Assembly (NCBI GenBank): GCA_022661535.1
Contig: JAKULF010000009.1
Span: 2,885,586-2,949,585, forward strand
Length of the DNA stretch: 64,000 nt
Direction of reading: 5' to 3'
Source of the DNA: Eutypa lata
Taxonomy: Eukaryota; Ascomycota; Sordariomycetes; Xylariales; Diatrypaceae
The notes under the pieces: model-generated
Seen by the model: only the letters and a program-made list of their open reading frames with translations
Databases searched by the model: none
What the model was told of the DNA's origin: nothing
In this document: piece by piece, positions 41,701 through 54,335 of the stretch
Layout of the letters: each line of letters begins with the position of its first letter
How positions within the stretch are numbered: the first letter of the stretch is position 1
Translations under genes and position numbers: made by a program

Positions 41701-43327
41701 TATAACAATATTTATTAAACTTTTTAATAAATATAAAAACTTAATTTTCGTTAAACTTAATATTAATTATTTAAAACTTAAATTTTTTTTTATAAAATAT
41801 CGTATATTATATTAATATAATTCGAATAATATTTAATATTCGTTTTGCTTTTATTTTTACTTTATTAAACTTAATATAATTAATTATTATAAATTTTTAA
41901 AAAAATCTTTTTTTATTTAAATAAAAATCGCCGAAAATATTTTATAATTAATCGTTAATTTAATTATTTATTTAATTATTTATATAATTATTAATTTAAT
42001 TTTTTAACTTTTTAACGTTTAAATCTTAAATTTAAATTAATTTAAATTTTAAATTATTTTTTTTAATTTTTATTATTTATATAATAACTTAATACGGTTT
42101 TATTTTAAAAAATTAATTTAAAAAAAATAATTTAAGTTTTAAACAAGCTTATATTTAAAGTTAAAACGTTATTTATTTAATTATTAAATATTTCGTTTTT
42201 AAATAATTTGGTTTTAAATTCGAATTTTAATAATAATATAAACTTTATTTTTATAATATTAAAATTATTATTATTTAAAAAAAATAAAAAACGATAATAA
42301 TAATTAAAAAACTTTAAATTTTAAAAAAACATATAATTATTTTATATACGTTTTATATTAATATAAAGTAAATTCGATTATTAATATTATAATTTTTTAT
42401 AATAATTAATTAATAAATTTATATTATTAATTTTTTTTTTAAGTTTTTTTAATTAAAAATATTTAAATAATATAATTATAATTTATATATATAAACGATT
42501 AAAATAAATCGTATTAATTTATATCGAAAAAAACATTTATTATAAAAAAGAATTTTTTTATAATTAAATTAAAACTTATTATTTTAAAATATATAATAAA
42601 TAATTATATATTTATATTAATAATTATTGTTTATTTTTAAATAATTAAATATATAATTAATTTTTTTATATTATTTATCTTTATAATTAAAATCTTTTTA
42701 AAAAAATAAAAAAATAAAAAATAAAAAGATTTATTAAATTTTATTTACGTTTATTTTATTTAAGCTTTTAAAAATTATTTTTTAATATTTATTATATATA
42801 TAATAAAAAATTATAATTATAATTATTTATTAAAATTATTTTAAAAAATAAAAAAAATTTTTATAAATTAATCGTTTTTAATAAATAAATTAATATAAAT
42901 AAAATTTAAAAATTATTATTATTTTATTTTATTTTAAAGTAATATTAAAAATTAAATTAATATTAAAAAACTTTTTTTTTAATAAATTATATCTTTATAT
43001 AAAAATTTAAAATTTATAAAATTATAAAATATTTTAAAAATATTTATTAAAATAATATTAAAATATTTATTTTTAATTTTTAATTTTTAATTAAATTTAA
43101 TAATAAATAAAATTTCATTTTATAATTTTATAATTTATTAATTTATAAAATAACTTTTTTAAAATTTAAATTTTTTAAATTTGAATAAATTAAATAATAA
43201 TATATTAATTATTTAATTAATAAAATATTAATTTTTAATATAATTAAAACTTTAAATTATAAATATAATAATTAAAAATATAATTTTAAAAATATAAAAT
43301 TAATTAATTTAAATAATAAAAATTATT
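38700..43327. other. AT-rich desert with old repeat fragments
   Basis: No gene was read. Two fragments have partners: 41345-41465 matches 45008-45124, and 42546-42690 matches element I at about 2757-2900 on the same strand. The rest shows no partner that I could see. Confidence 0.55.
42546..42690. repeat. Fragment related to element I interior
   Basis: The order tttttataattaaattaaaac, then ttaaaatatataataaa, then tatattaataattattgttt parallels 2757-2900. It indicates a third, decayed member of the element I/III group in the window. Confidence 0.55.
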
Positions 43328-44497
43328 TTAATTAAAAGTTATTTTATATTAAATTTAAATTATTTAATTACGTTATTAATTTACGTAATTTAATTACGTT
43401 ATTAAATACCGATTAATTACGTAATAAATACCTTAAAAATATATATTTATTATTATAATAATTTTTAATTAAATGTATTTATTTCGAAAAATATATATAT
43501 AATTTATAATTATAATTAATTAAATGCATTTTTTTTTTCGATTTATATATTTAATTTTTTTAAAATTAATTTTATAAATTTATAAATTTATAAACTTATT
43601 AATAATTTTTCGAATTTATAAGTTATTTATAAATTTATAATTTATAACTTTATAATTTATAAATTTATAAACTTTTAATTTTTTAATTTATAAACTTATA
43701 AATTTATAAATTTATAAATTTATAAAGTAATTTATAAATTTTTAAATTTAAAATTTATAAATTTAAATAACTTAAATAATGTTATATTAATTATTTATTT
43801 AATTTAATTATTAATAATTTAATTTTTAACTTAAATAATAATAATTTTAATTATTTATTTTTAAAATTAATTATATATAAATAAATAAAATATAAGTTTT
43901 TAATATAATAAGTTTATAATATAATAATTAAATTTATAAATATAATAATTATAATTTAAAGCTTTTAAGTTTAAATTTCGTTTAATAAAATATAAAATTA
44001 AATAATTTATTTTATAAATTATTTAACTTTTAATTAAATAATTTAAATAATAATAAAACTTATAATTTATAAATTTATAAATTTATAATTTATAAATTTA
44101 TAAATTTATAACTTATAAACTTATAAACTTATAATTTATAAACTTATAAATTTATAATTTATAAATTTATAAACTTATAATTTATAAATTTATAAAATTT
44201 ATATATATAAAAAAGCGTTATAATTTAAAAGTAAATCGTAATAATAATATAAAATTTAATTATAAAATAATCTTTAATTAATTTTAATAACTTAATCGCT
44301 TTATACGTATAATAACTTTTAAGTTTAAATTTTAATAAATTAAAGGTTTTTTAAAGGTTAAGTTAATTATATTAGCTTTTATTATATAATAAAATTTTTC
44401 CGTTTAAAAAAAAAAAAAAAAAAGATTTTCGTAATTTATTTATAAGCGAAAAGCCGTATTTTTTTTTTTTTTAAACGTAACGATTAAGAAAAATTTT
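43328..44497 (-). mobile_element. R1c: copy of repeat family R1
   Basis: Reverse-orientation copy. The terminal repeat ttaattaaaagttattttat starts at 43328 and its inverted partner ends ctttaattaa at 44281. The foldback module follows (44391-44497, gcgaaaagccgtat, then cgtaacgattaa). It is the longest copy because the A/T minisatellites are expanded (43570-43750 and 44055-44215). The site where element IV entered R1b is uninterrupted here. Confidence 0.7.
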
Positions 44498-45701
44498 ATA
44501 TATATATAAACTTTATAATTAAAAAGTTAAATATAATTATATTATAAAATTAAATGTTAATTAATTTTTAATTAATTTAATAATTTAATCGTTTTATATA
44601 TAATAATAATACTTTATATTAATTTTTAATATATTAATTTTTTTAAACGTTAAACTTATTATATATAAAGAATTTAATTTTATTATTAAATATAATAATT
44701 AAAATAAAGTTTAAATAAAAATATAATAATTTTAAAATTATATTAATATATATTAATTTAAATAAAAGCTTTAAATATTAATTAAAATAAGTTTTTTATT
44801 AATTAATAAATTAATATATTATACGTTAAAAAATATAAAAGCTTTATTATATTTAATATAATATTATTTATTAAATAATAAAATCGTTATACGTTTTTTA
44901 TAATAATTTAAAAAAAAACTAATAAATAAAATTTTAAATTTTAAATTAAAATTAAATATAAATTAATTATTTTTAATATATAATAAAAATAAAAAAATAT
45001 AAAAGATAATTTATAAAATAAAAATATATTAAAATTTTAAAACGTAAATTTTTTATTTAATATATTTATATTAAATTAAAAAATTAATATAAAAAATTTA
45101 TATTTAAAATATAATTAAAATTATTTTTTAATAAGTAAATAATAATATATTTAAAAATTAATAAATTAATTTATAAAATTAATTATAAAATATAAAATAT
45201 AAAAAATCGTTAATTATAAATAATTTAATATATATATTTTTCGAAATTATATTATTATTATTTAAATATTTCGTTATAAATTTATAATTTTTTATACTTT
45301 TATATTATTATATTTTAAATTAAATTATTAACGTAATTATTAATAAAATTAATAATAATAATAATAATTTATTTTATAATTAAATAAATAATAATATTAT
45401 TTTAAATATTAAATATATATTTATTTTAAATATAAAAATAAATTATATAAAAAAGTTAATTTTTTAATTAATTATTTAAAAATAAAAAATAATTATTAAT
45501 ATAAAAACTTAATGTTTTATTATATATTATAAAACCGTAAATTTTAATTTAATTATAAAAAGAAAACTTTTTTTTATAATATTAAAAAATAATAAATAAT
45601 TAAAATAAAACTTTTAAAAACTTATATTAACGAATTATAAATAATATAAAAAATATTTATTTTTTCGTTAATAAATTTATATATTTTTAAAAACTTTATT
45701 T
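44498..45701. other. AT-rich RIP-degraded DNA with two repeat fragments
   Basis: Holds 45008-45124 (matching 41345-41465) and 45431-45573 (matching 36817-36960). No coding similarity was read. It ends abruptly at the island. Confidence 0.55.
45431..45573. repeat. Direct repeat V-right (possible LTR)
   Basis: Partner of 36817-36960. See that entry for the shared blocks and the reasons for caution. Confidence 0.45.
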
Positions 45702-45791
45702 AAAATTTTGCCGACCGCTGCGGTGCAAAAAAGTACGGCCCTTCGCAAGCTCCGGGGACTTTTTTCCGACCTCCGGGATCGGCAAAATTTT
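45702..45791. repeat. Foldback module (least mutated copy)
   Basis: A perfect 13-bp inverted repeat, aaaattttgccga (45702-45714) and tcggcaaaatttt (45779-45791), encloses aaaaaagtacggcccttcgc and a tccggggacttttttccgac stretch. An inner accgc/gcggt hairpin lies at 45715-45725. RIP-mutated relatives occur at 11638-11740, 34150-34247, 44391-44497, 54333-54434 and 56181-56275. Confidence 0.75.
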
Positions 45792-45880
45792 GCTCCGCAG
45801 GCTGTAGCCTATTACGCCAGATCCGAAGAATCTAGCCGAAGAATTTATCCGAAGTCAAGGGCAGCTGACAATAACAGGGC

Positions 45881-45953
45881 CATTCGAATTGCCGTAGTAC
45901 TTACTTCTACTTACAAACTTTATAGTAAATTATGTACTACGGCAATTCGAATG
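45881..45953. repeat. Perfect 20-bp inverted repeat with 33-nt loop
   Basis: cattcgaattgccgtagtac (45881-45900) is followed 33 nt later by its exact reverse complement (45934-45953). Transcribed from either strand it would form a strong stem-loop. Its role is unknown. Confidence 0.9.
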
Positions 45954-46026
45954 TCTGGAAGATCCGAAGGATCCAGGCTGCGGGATTCGAATCTTTAGCT
46001 CTACAGTTTTACAGCTTTACAGTTTA

Positions 46027-46089
46027 GGATTCGAACCCTAAGCTTTACAGATTTACTACTACGTATTACGAATTCTACCGATTTAGCCA
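46027..46089 (-). promoter_or_regulatory. tRNA-type A and B boxes (pol III promoter-like)
   Basis: On the minus strand, tggctaaatcgg (46089-46078) fits the A-box consensus TRGYNNANNNG. ggttcgaatcc (46037-46027) is a perfect B box (GGTTCRANYCC). They are about 40 bp apart, as in tRNA genes. The acceptor stem does not pair and the T stem is out of register, so this is not a functional tRNA gene. It resembles the head of a tRNA-derived SINE or a decayed tRNA. A second B-like box (gattcgaatcc, minus, near 45973-45983) lies downstream, next to the 20-bp inverted repeat. Confidence 0.6.
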
Positions 46090-46247
46090 CTACACTACAG
46101 GCTTTTTACACTAATCACTGCATACGAATCTTCCACTTAACTCCATATATATACCCAATTCTGCGCCCGTACGCAGGTTTAGCCGACCTATAGCCGAGCT
46201 AGCTGGTCAAAGCTGCACCACCTTAGAAATCCCTAAGTGGTCAAAGC

Positions 46248-46640
46248 TTTAGGGCTGTAATTTGTAGGTCTGTAAGTCCGAAAGGTGGCTAGTAAGTGGC
46301 TAGTAGGTCTGTAGGCTATAGGTCTACAGGTCTGTAAGCCACCTTCGTACAGTTGTTACAGCCACTTATATACAGCTGTAGGTCAGCTGTAGGTCTAAAA
46401 GCTGTAGGGCTGTAGGTTGTAGGGTAGGTCTGCAAGCTACCTAGCTGCTGCCACCGTACAGCTGCTACAGCCACCTACAGCTGTAGGTCTACAGGCTGTA
46501 GGTCTGTAGGTCTAAAAGCTATAGGGTAGGTTTGTAGGTCTGTAGGTCTGTAGGTCTAAAAGCTGTAGGTCTAAAAGCTGTAGGTCTAAAAGCTGTAGGT
46601 CTGAAAGCTGTAGGGTAGGTCTGTAGGTTGTAGGTGGTCA
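46248..46640. repeat. Minisatellite of gtaggtct / aaaagct units
   Basis: Irregular repeats of gtaggtct and aaaagctgtagg, becoming a clean 15-bp array (gtaggtctaaaagct, four units, the last with one change) at about 46548-46608. The segment tggtcaaagct recurs nearby at 46204, 46239 and 46637. A 62-codon minus-strand reading with repeated PTAFR residues is only the translation of this array. Confidence 0.85.
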
Positions 46641-46887
46641 AAGCTAGGTGGCCCATAAAACCTGAAGGATGCACCCAATAAAAGTGCTGAATCTTTTTTA
46701 GGACCAATCAAAAGACTAGCGCCAATTAGCTTTGAATTAGCTCGGCACTAGGTCCTTATCAGCCCAAAATCGACCAATCGCAGAAAGGTATTCTTATCAA
46801 TATCCGCTATTCGTGCCAACCCTGTTTTTACTCCGAATTTTACGGTTAATTTCGAAAAACGTCAAAATAAAAGATTCTTCGGATCTG

Positions 46888-49800
46888 ATTAATTTCTTTA
46901 ATTTTTTTAATTTTATTTTAATAAAAGTTTTTTTTTATTTGTTTATATAATTAAGTTTTTTTTTAAAAAATAACGAAAATTTAATAATCGTTATAATTAA
47001 ATATTTCGTTTATTTTATACTTTATATATATTTTAAAAAACTTAAAAAAAGCGTCGAAAAAATGCATTTAACGATATATTTAAGGTTTTTTATTTTATTA
47101 ATATATATTTTTTTATTAAAATTAAAATAATTAAAGCGTATAATAATTAATAAATCTTTTATAATTTAAACGTTTTACGAATAAATAATATAATATTAAT
47201 TTAATAAAAAAAGTTTTTAATAAAAAGTTTTTATTATTAATATAATTAAAAAATGTTATTTAATTATTATAATAATAAAAAACTTATCTTTTTAAAAAAA
47301 TACGTTTAAAATAAATAAAAGTTATAATATAAATATTATTTAAAATTTAATTTTTTTTAAATATAACTCGTTTCGTTATTTTAAATTTAAACGTATTTTA
47401 AATATTATTAAATAAAGTAAAATTAAAAGCGTATATTAAAAAAAGCTTTTTAAAATGCGAAAAACCTTTATTATAAATTAGTCGACGTATATTTTATAAA
47501 GCGCCGAATAAATATTATATTATTTATATAAAAGTATAAATTTATCGTAAAAATAAATAAATAATATTATTAATTTTTTTTATTCGATTATTTTAAAAGT
47601 AATAACGATTTCGTTATTAAAAACCTTTATTTTTATAATTAATTTATAAATTAAATATATAAGCTTATTTTTTTAATAAGCGATAAAGCTTAAACTTATT
47701 CGATCGATTTTAAATTCGTTTTAAGTAAATTATAAAATTAATTATAAAATAATAATTTATACGAAAAAAAAATAACTTTTATTATTAAACTTCTTTTAAA
47801 ACGAATTATAAAGCCGTAATATTAAACTTTTAAATAAATATTAATATATAAATAAAAATAAAAATTATAAATTATAAAATTATTTTTTAATAATAAAAAG
47901 ATTTTAATTTATTTTTGTTTTATTTATAAAGTTTTATTTATATTTAATAAAAAAGTTTAATAATTATTAATATAAATAAAATATAAAAAAGTTAAAATAA
48001 ATTTAAATCGTTTAATAAATTAAATTATATTTATAAAAAACGAAAAATAAAATAAAATATATATAATTTATAAAATAAATTATTAATTAATATATCGTTA
48101 TAAAGTTCTTAAAAAATTTAAAGTAATTAAAATATAAAAATCGATTTTTTATTAATAAATATATAATGTTAAAAGATTTACGTTAATTATTAAAATTAAT
48201 TAAATTAAAAATTATAAAAAGATTAAATTTATATATATATATATATATATATTAAATTATTAATTATAAAAAGAATATTTTAAAGCGAAAAATAAACGTA
48301 AAATAATAATATATAAAATATTATTTTAAATATAAATTTAAAATATTTATAAATTTTCGTTAAAAAAATTAATTTTTTTTAAATAATACGATAAATCGTT
48401 AATAAAAAAGAATATTATATAATAAACGTATATTTTTAAAATAAAAAGTTTAATTATTAATTTTAAAAGAAAAAATTAACGTTTAATATATTATTTTTAT
48501 TATAACTTATAATTTATAATAAATATAAAAATATTAAAATATTTTTTTTAAAATATTTTTATAAAACTTATAAAAATTAATTATATTTAAATCGTTTAAT
48601 AAAAAGATTATATTTTAAAAGTTTTATATATTAAAATATTTTAAAAAATTAATATAAATAATTATAAATAATTAAATAAATAATAAATAAACGTTAATTT
48701 AAAAAAATTAAATATATTAAATAATTAAGCGTTATATTAAAAATTATCGTTTATTTATTAAAATTATAACGAAAAAGATTAAATTTTCTTTTATTAAAAA
48801 AATATATATAAATATATTATATTAATTTTAAAACGAAAATGAATTTATAAATAAAATAAAATCTTTCGTAATTATTTAATTAATAAATTACGAAAATATA
48901 AATATAAATTTTAATTTAAAAATAAATTATTAAAATAAATATATATATTAATTTTATTTTAACGAAAAATTTAAAACCGATTAATAAAAATTTATCGTTT
49001 TAAAACGAAATAATTATATATTTAAAAAAAAAGTTAATTTATTATTAAATTTAAATAAATTTAAATATAAAAGTTTAAATTAAGACATATAATTAATAAG
49101 TTATTTAAAAATAAAAATTAACGATATTTTTATTAATTATTACGAAAAGTTTAAATTTAATATTAAAGAAAATTAATTTTAAAAAAATTAAAAATTTCGT
49201 ATTTTTTAAAAAAGTAATTTAATATTATTATAATACGTTTATTTTTTATTATTTAAATTAAAAATAAAATTAAAAATGTTAATATTAAATATAATTATTT
49301 TTAATAAAAATTAATAACGAAATATAAATTAAATTTATTTTTTTAAATAAAGTAATTTAAAATTTAAACTTTTTAAATTTATAAAAAATGATAATTTTAT
49401 TATTATATTTAATAAAATTTTAAAATATATATTTTTAAAAAAAAATAAAAAAATATTTAATATTAATTAAAATTAAATATATTATTAATTTCGTTTCGAT
49501 ATAACTTTTTATTATAAAACTTATTTATTTTACGTTAAAATATTAATAATAAATATTTTTATATAAAACGAATATAAAAATTTAAATTAAAAATAATTGT
49601 TTTAATCTTATTTATTTAAAAAAAACCATATTAAATAATTATATATTAATTATTAAATATTAAATAAAATAATAATTAAAAATCGTTAATCTTTATTATT
49701 TTATTAATAAATTTTTTTAATAAAATAATTACGTTATAATTAATAATTATATTTATTAAATTTAATACGAAAAACGATTTATAAAAATCTTTAAAAATAA

Positions 49801-50853
49801 ACGAAAAAAAAATTATTTTATTTAATAATTTTCGAATTTTATTATATTAAAATAAAATATTTCATTATAATAAACAAATTAAAATATACGATTAAATTCG
49901 AAATTAAATATTATTTATAAAAATATATTAATATATTTTTATATTTTAAAAAATTAAATTATTAAAATTTAAAAAATAATTTTTAAATTAATATATTTTT
50001 ATTATTATTATAATTTAAAAAATTATAATGTTTTAAACCTTTTATATAACATTATTTTTAATCATCTTTTACGAAATATTTAAAATAATAAATTAAAAAA
50101 ACAAATAATAATAATTAATATTTTCGAATCATTTATATATAAATAAAATAATTCTTTTAATTTTTAATTTCTTCGTATTATTTAAGTTAAATTAAATTCC
50201 TTTTTAATATATTAAAGTTTATTTTTAAATTATATAAATTTTAAAGATTTTAAATAATTTTATATAAAAGTTTTAATAATTAAATAATATATATCGTTAA
50301 CATTATTTTTTATATTTATATTATTTAAATTATTATTATTATTTATATTAAATTTATTAATAATAATTTTTTTTTAAATTATTAATTTATACGTAATTAT
50401 AATTAACATTTAAAATAATCTTTTATAAAATATTTTAAAATATTATATTTTTAACATTTATTATTAAGTTATTATTTATTTATTTCAATTTTAAAGTAAT
50501 AAAATAATTTTAAATTCCGAATAAATAAAAATTACATTAATATTTATTAATTTATATAAATCGAAAATAAAACTTTTAAACTTTCGTAAATCGATAATAA
50601 AATTTAATTAAATAATATCGATAATAATATTTATTAAATTAAAATATTATTAATTAAAATAATTAAAATAATTAAAATAAAATTTTATATAAATATAATT
50701 TTTATTATAAAATTAACATTAAAGCTTTTTAATATAAATTAAATATATAAATAATAAAATTTTAAAATTATTAATTTTTATTTATAAACGAATTAAAAGA
50801 ATTTAATAAATTTTTCGAATAAATTAATTATTTATAATTTTATTATTATTATT
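46888..50853. other. AT-rich RIP-degraded DNA, no gene identified
   Basis: CpG is moderately denser at 47030-47860, suggesting the remains of a coding element, but no family was recognised on either strand. An (AT)n run lies at 48232-48252. Confidence 0.5.
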
Positions 50854-51071
50854 TGTTAATAAATAAAATACCTTAATAACGGTTTATAATAACAATAAAA
50901 GGCTAAACACTAAAAATATTTTAAAATATTACGTATAATACTTAAAATATAAAGATTAATATATAATTCGAACTTATAATTAAGTTAATATAAACTTTTT
51001 TAAATAATAATATACATTTTACTTTTCGAGAATTATTTAAGATTAATATTTATCCGTATATTTTAATATCA
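50854..51071 (-). repeat. Solo LTR of the element I family, lightly mutated
   Basis: 218 bp in reverse orientation relative to the LTRs of element I, with intact TG (50854) and CA (51071) termini. It keeps CpA/TpG sites that are TpA in the element I LTRs (for example ggctaaacac at 50902-50911, aacaataaaagg at 50890-50901). No second LTR in this orientation and no internal sequence adjoin it, so it is probably a solo LTR. The flanks ttatt and ttata are not a convincing duplication. Confidence 0.7.
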
Positions 51072-54000
51072 TTATAAATATTATATAAAATTCGTTTTTA
51101 ATTAATTAAAAATTATAAAAAAAATATTATTTTTTATTTTATTTTATATTTTGTTTTAATATAGTTATATAATTATTTATTAAAATGTTTTAAATTTTTA
51201 ATTAAAGTTTTACGTTATTTATTTATATATTATACGTATTATAAATATAAAATATTTAAATTTAAATTTTAAACGATTATAAATATTATAAATACGAATA
51301 TATTTATTATTAATAATAATATATTTATTATTAATAATAATACCGTTAATTTATTTTTAATTTTTAATTTTTAAAAGTTATATATTATTTAAAATAAATT
51401 CGTTTAATTTTATTATATTAAATAATTTAATATTAATTATTAATATTTTAATTAAAATATTAATTTTATATTTTAAAACTTTAATTTCGATATAATATTA
51501 AATTAAGAATTAATATTTTATAATAATAATAATAATATAAATAATTTAAAAATTATAATAAAATAAAAATTAATTTTTTATTAATTTATTAAAATAAAAT
51601 AACGATAAAAATATATTTTTTAAAATGGATATTTTAAGAAAAAAATGATTTAATAAAATGTTTAATTTTTTAAAGTATAAATTTAAATTTTTTAAAATTT
51701 TAATTTTTAATATTTAATTAAAATAATTTATAAATATTTAAATAATAAAAATATTTTATTTTTTAATACTTAATTTATTATTTTAACATAATTTATAATA
51801 TAATATTAATTTATTTATTAATATTATAATAATTTTAAAATAAAATAAATAAAAAATTAATATATAATTAAATTATTATAATTATAAATATTTATAATAT
51901 TATTAATATAAATATTAATTTTAATAAATAATATAAATTAATTAAAATTTTAAATTTTATAATAAAAAAACGTTAATTAAATATAATAAATAATTTATTA
52001 ATTATAATTTTAATTTTTAAAATTTATAAATAATTAAAAAAATATAATTTAATTCGTTTTATAAATTTTATAAAAAATAAATATAATTTAAAGAAATTAT
52101 TAAATAAAGATTTTATTATATTATTTTAAACTTTAAAATAAAATAAATATTAATTAAAAAAATTATAATTAATTAAAATAAATTATATAAAATTAATAAA
52201 ATTAATAATAAAAAATATATATATAATTTTAATAAAAAATGTTTTTAAAATGATTAAAGTTTAATTTATTATTAACGTTAATTATAATTTAATAATAATT
52301 TTATTTAACTTTTTTATTAAATATAAAAATTTAACGAAAATTAAAAAAAAATTATTAATATAATTAAAATATAATAATTAAAAAATTTAAAACTTAATAA
52401 ATATTATTATAATTAACGAAAGATAATAAAAAATATCGAATTAAAACGATATTATAAAAAAGTTATTTATTTTTAAAAATTTTAATTTATAAATAAATGT
52501 AATATTAATAATTATTATTTAAAATATTTAATAATATTTAAAAAATATAATAAAATAATAATAATTAAAAATTATATATAAAACGATTATAATAATAAAT
52601 TAAAATTATTTACATAATTCTTTTTAAAATTCTTTTATTAAAAATTTAAAATAAATTTTATATTTTAATAAAAAGAAATTATAATATTATTTTTATTGTT
52701 TTTATTTTATTAAATTAATTTTAACGATTTATAAAAACTTTTAAATAAAAACAAAATTATTTATTAAGAATTAAAAAGTATTAAAAAGTTTTAAAATTTA
52801 TTATTTAAATTAAATTATAAATAATACGAATTATATTAAAATAATATTTTTTATTATAAGTTATTTTAAATATAAATATATATATTATTTATAAATTCTT
52901 TATTATTTATATTATTAATATTAAAAAGAATTTTAATTAATTTTTTTTAAAAAATTAAATTATAATTTTATTTAAAATTTATTTAAAACGTATTTATATA
53001 TTATATAATTTAAAAACTTTAAATTAATATTTTTATTTATAATTATAATAAAGTTTTAATTATTTTTAATTAAATATTTAAAAATAAAATTATTTATTAT
53101 AAAATTAAAATTTATAAATATATTTTTAAATTATTTGTTTAATTTTTTATTAATTTTAAAAAATTCTTTTAAAATATTTAATATAATATTTATTTATTTA
53201 AATATATATTAATCATTAAATTTTAATTTTAATAAATATAAAAAACTTATAAATAATTTTAAATTTAATTTAAAAAAACTTTCCGTTTTAAAATTATTTT
53301 ATTTTATAATTTTTTTAATAATTTAATAATTTATAAATATTATAATAAAAAATAAATTTTAAAAACGAATATATAAACTTTTATAAACTTATTTTTATAA
53401 ATTATTTTTAATTTAATAATATAATATATTTTTTCGTTTTAATAAAACCTTTTTAAAAAATATTTATTAATCGTTTTAATTTTCATAATAATAAAACAAC
53501 AATTATAACGTCGAATCTTTATTTTTAAATTACGTTTAACTTTATAAAAATAATTTAAGAAAATATTAATATAATAATTAATTAAATTTTAATAAATTAT
53601 TTTAAATTATATTAAAATTATAATGTTTAAATTTAAAACCTTAAAAATTTCCGTTAAAATTTATTAATAACATTTAATTATTTAAAAAAATAAAATTTAA
53701 TTAATATAAAACTTTATTAATATAATAATATAAAATATTTTAAATAATTTATTATTTAATATTTTTTAATTTTTAAAAAATATATAAATAACTTTTTATA
53801 AATAATATATTAAATTTATATATAAAAAAACTTAATAAAATTATAAATAAATGATTTTTAAAAACCTTTTAATTAAAAATAAATAATTAAAATAATTAAA
53901 AATATTAAAAATATTAATAAAGTTTATAAAACATATAAATATTAATTTTTAAATTTTTATAAATTTTTATAAATATTACGTTATAAAATGAAATTTTTTT

Positions 54001-54335
54001 AATAAAATAATTATTATATAATTTTAATTAAAAATTAAAATTAAAAATTAATAAAAAAATTTAATATATTAATTATATCGTTTTTAAAAAAATTAAATAA
54101 AATTTAAAATTATTATTTTATTTATAAATTAATAATTATATAATTTTTATTTAAATATTATTTTTATTTTTATTATAAAAGTTTAATTTTAAAAGTTTTA
54201 AAAAAAATTTAATTTATAAATAAAAAATAAATTATAAAAATAAATAAACTTTATATATATAAATTAAAAAATTTCGTTAATTACGAAATAATTTTTTAAA
54301 TTTAAAAAATAAAACTTATATATTTATATTTAAAA
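51072..54335. other. AT-rich RIP-degraded DNA, no gene seen
   Basis: One of the lowest-GC stretches, with few CpG. No repeat partner or protein similarity was recognised. Confidence 0.55.

Larger units (their letters stand above)
45702..46887. mobile_element. Un-RIPed island: short non-autonomous transposon
   Basis: The only part of the window with ordinary base composition and abundant CpA/TpG. Its left 100 bp match 56180-56295, and its right ~190 bp (46689-46874) match about 63800-64000. Both of those copies are RIP-mutated. The island therefore carries both ends of the long element that starts at 56180, with a different and much shorter middle. That middle holds a perfect 20-bp inverted repeat, tRNA-type promoter boxes on the minus strand and a minisatellite. 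No credible protein is encoded. A 16-bp inverted repeat, cagatccgaagaatct (45818-45833), recurs inverted at 46872-46887. It may have inserted after RIP acted, or be too short or divergent to trigger it. Confidence 0.7.

Noticed and set aside
45708..45998. 96-codon plus-strand open frame in the island
   Set aside because: It starts inside the foldback module, runs through the 20-bp inverted repeat and has no recognisable domain. The same module occurs non-coding elsewhere. Open by composition rather than by selection.
46011..46108. Functional tRNA gene on the minus strand
   Set aside because: A and B boxes are present, but the acceptor arms do not pair, the T stem is out of register and no convincing anticodon stem forms.
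46519..46707. 62-codon minus-strand open frame with repeated PTAFR residues
   Set aside because: It is the translation of the 15-bp minisatellite. Any array whose unit is a multiple of three and lacks stops gives such a frame.
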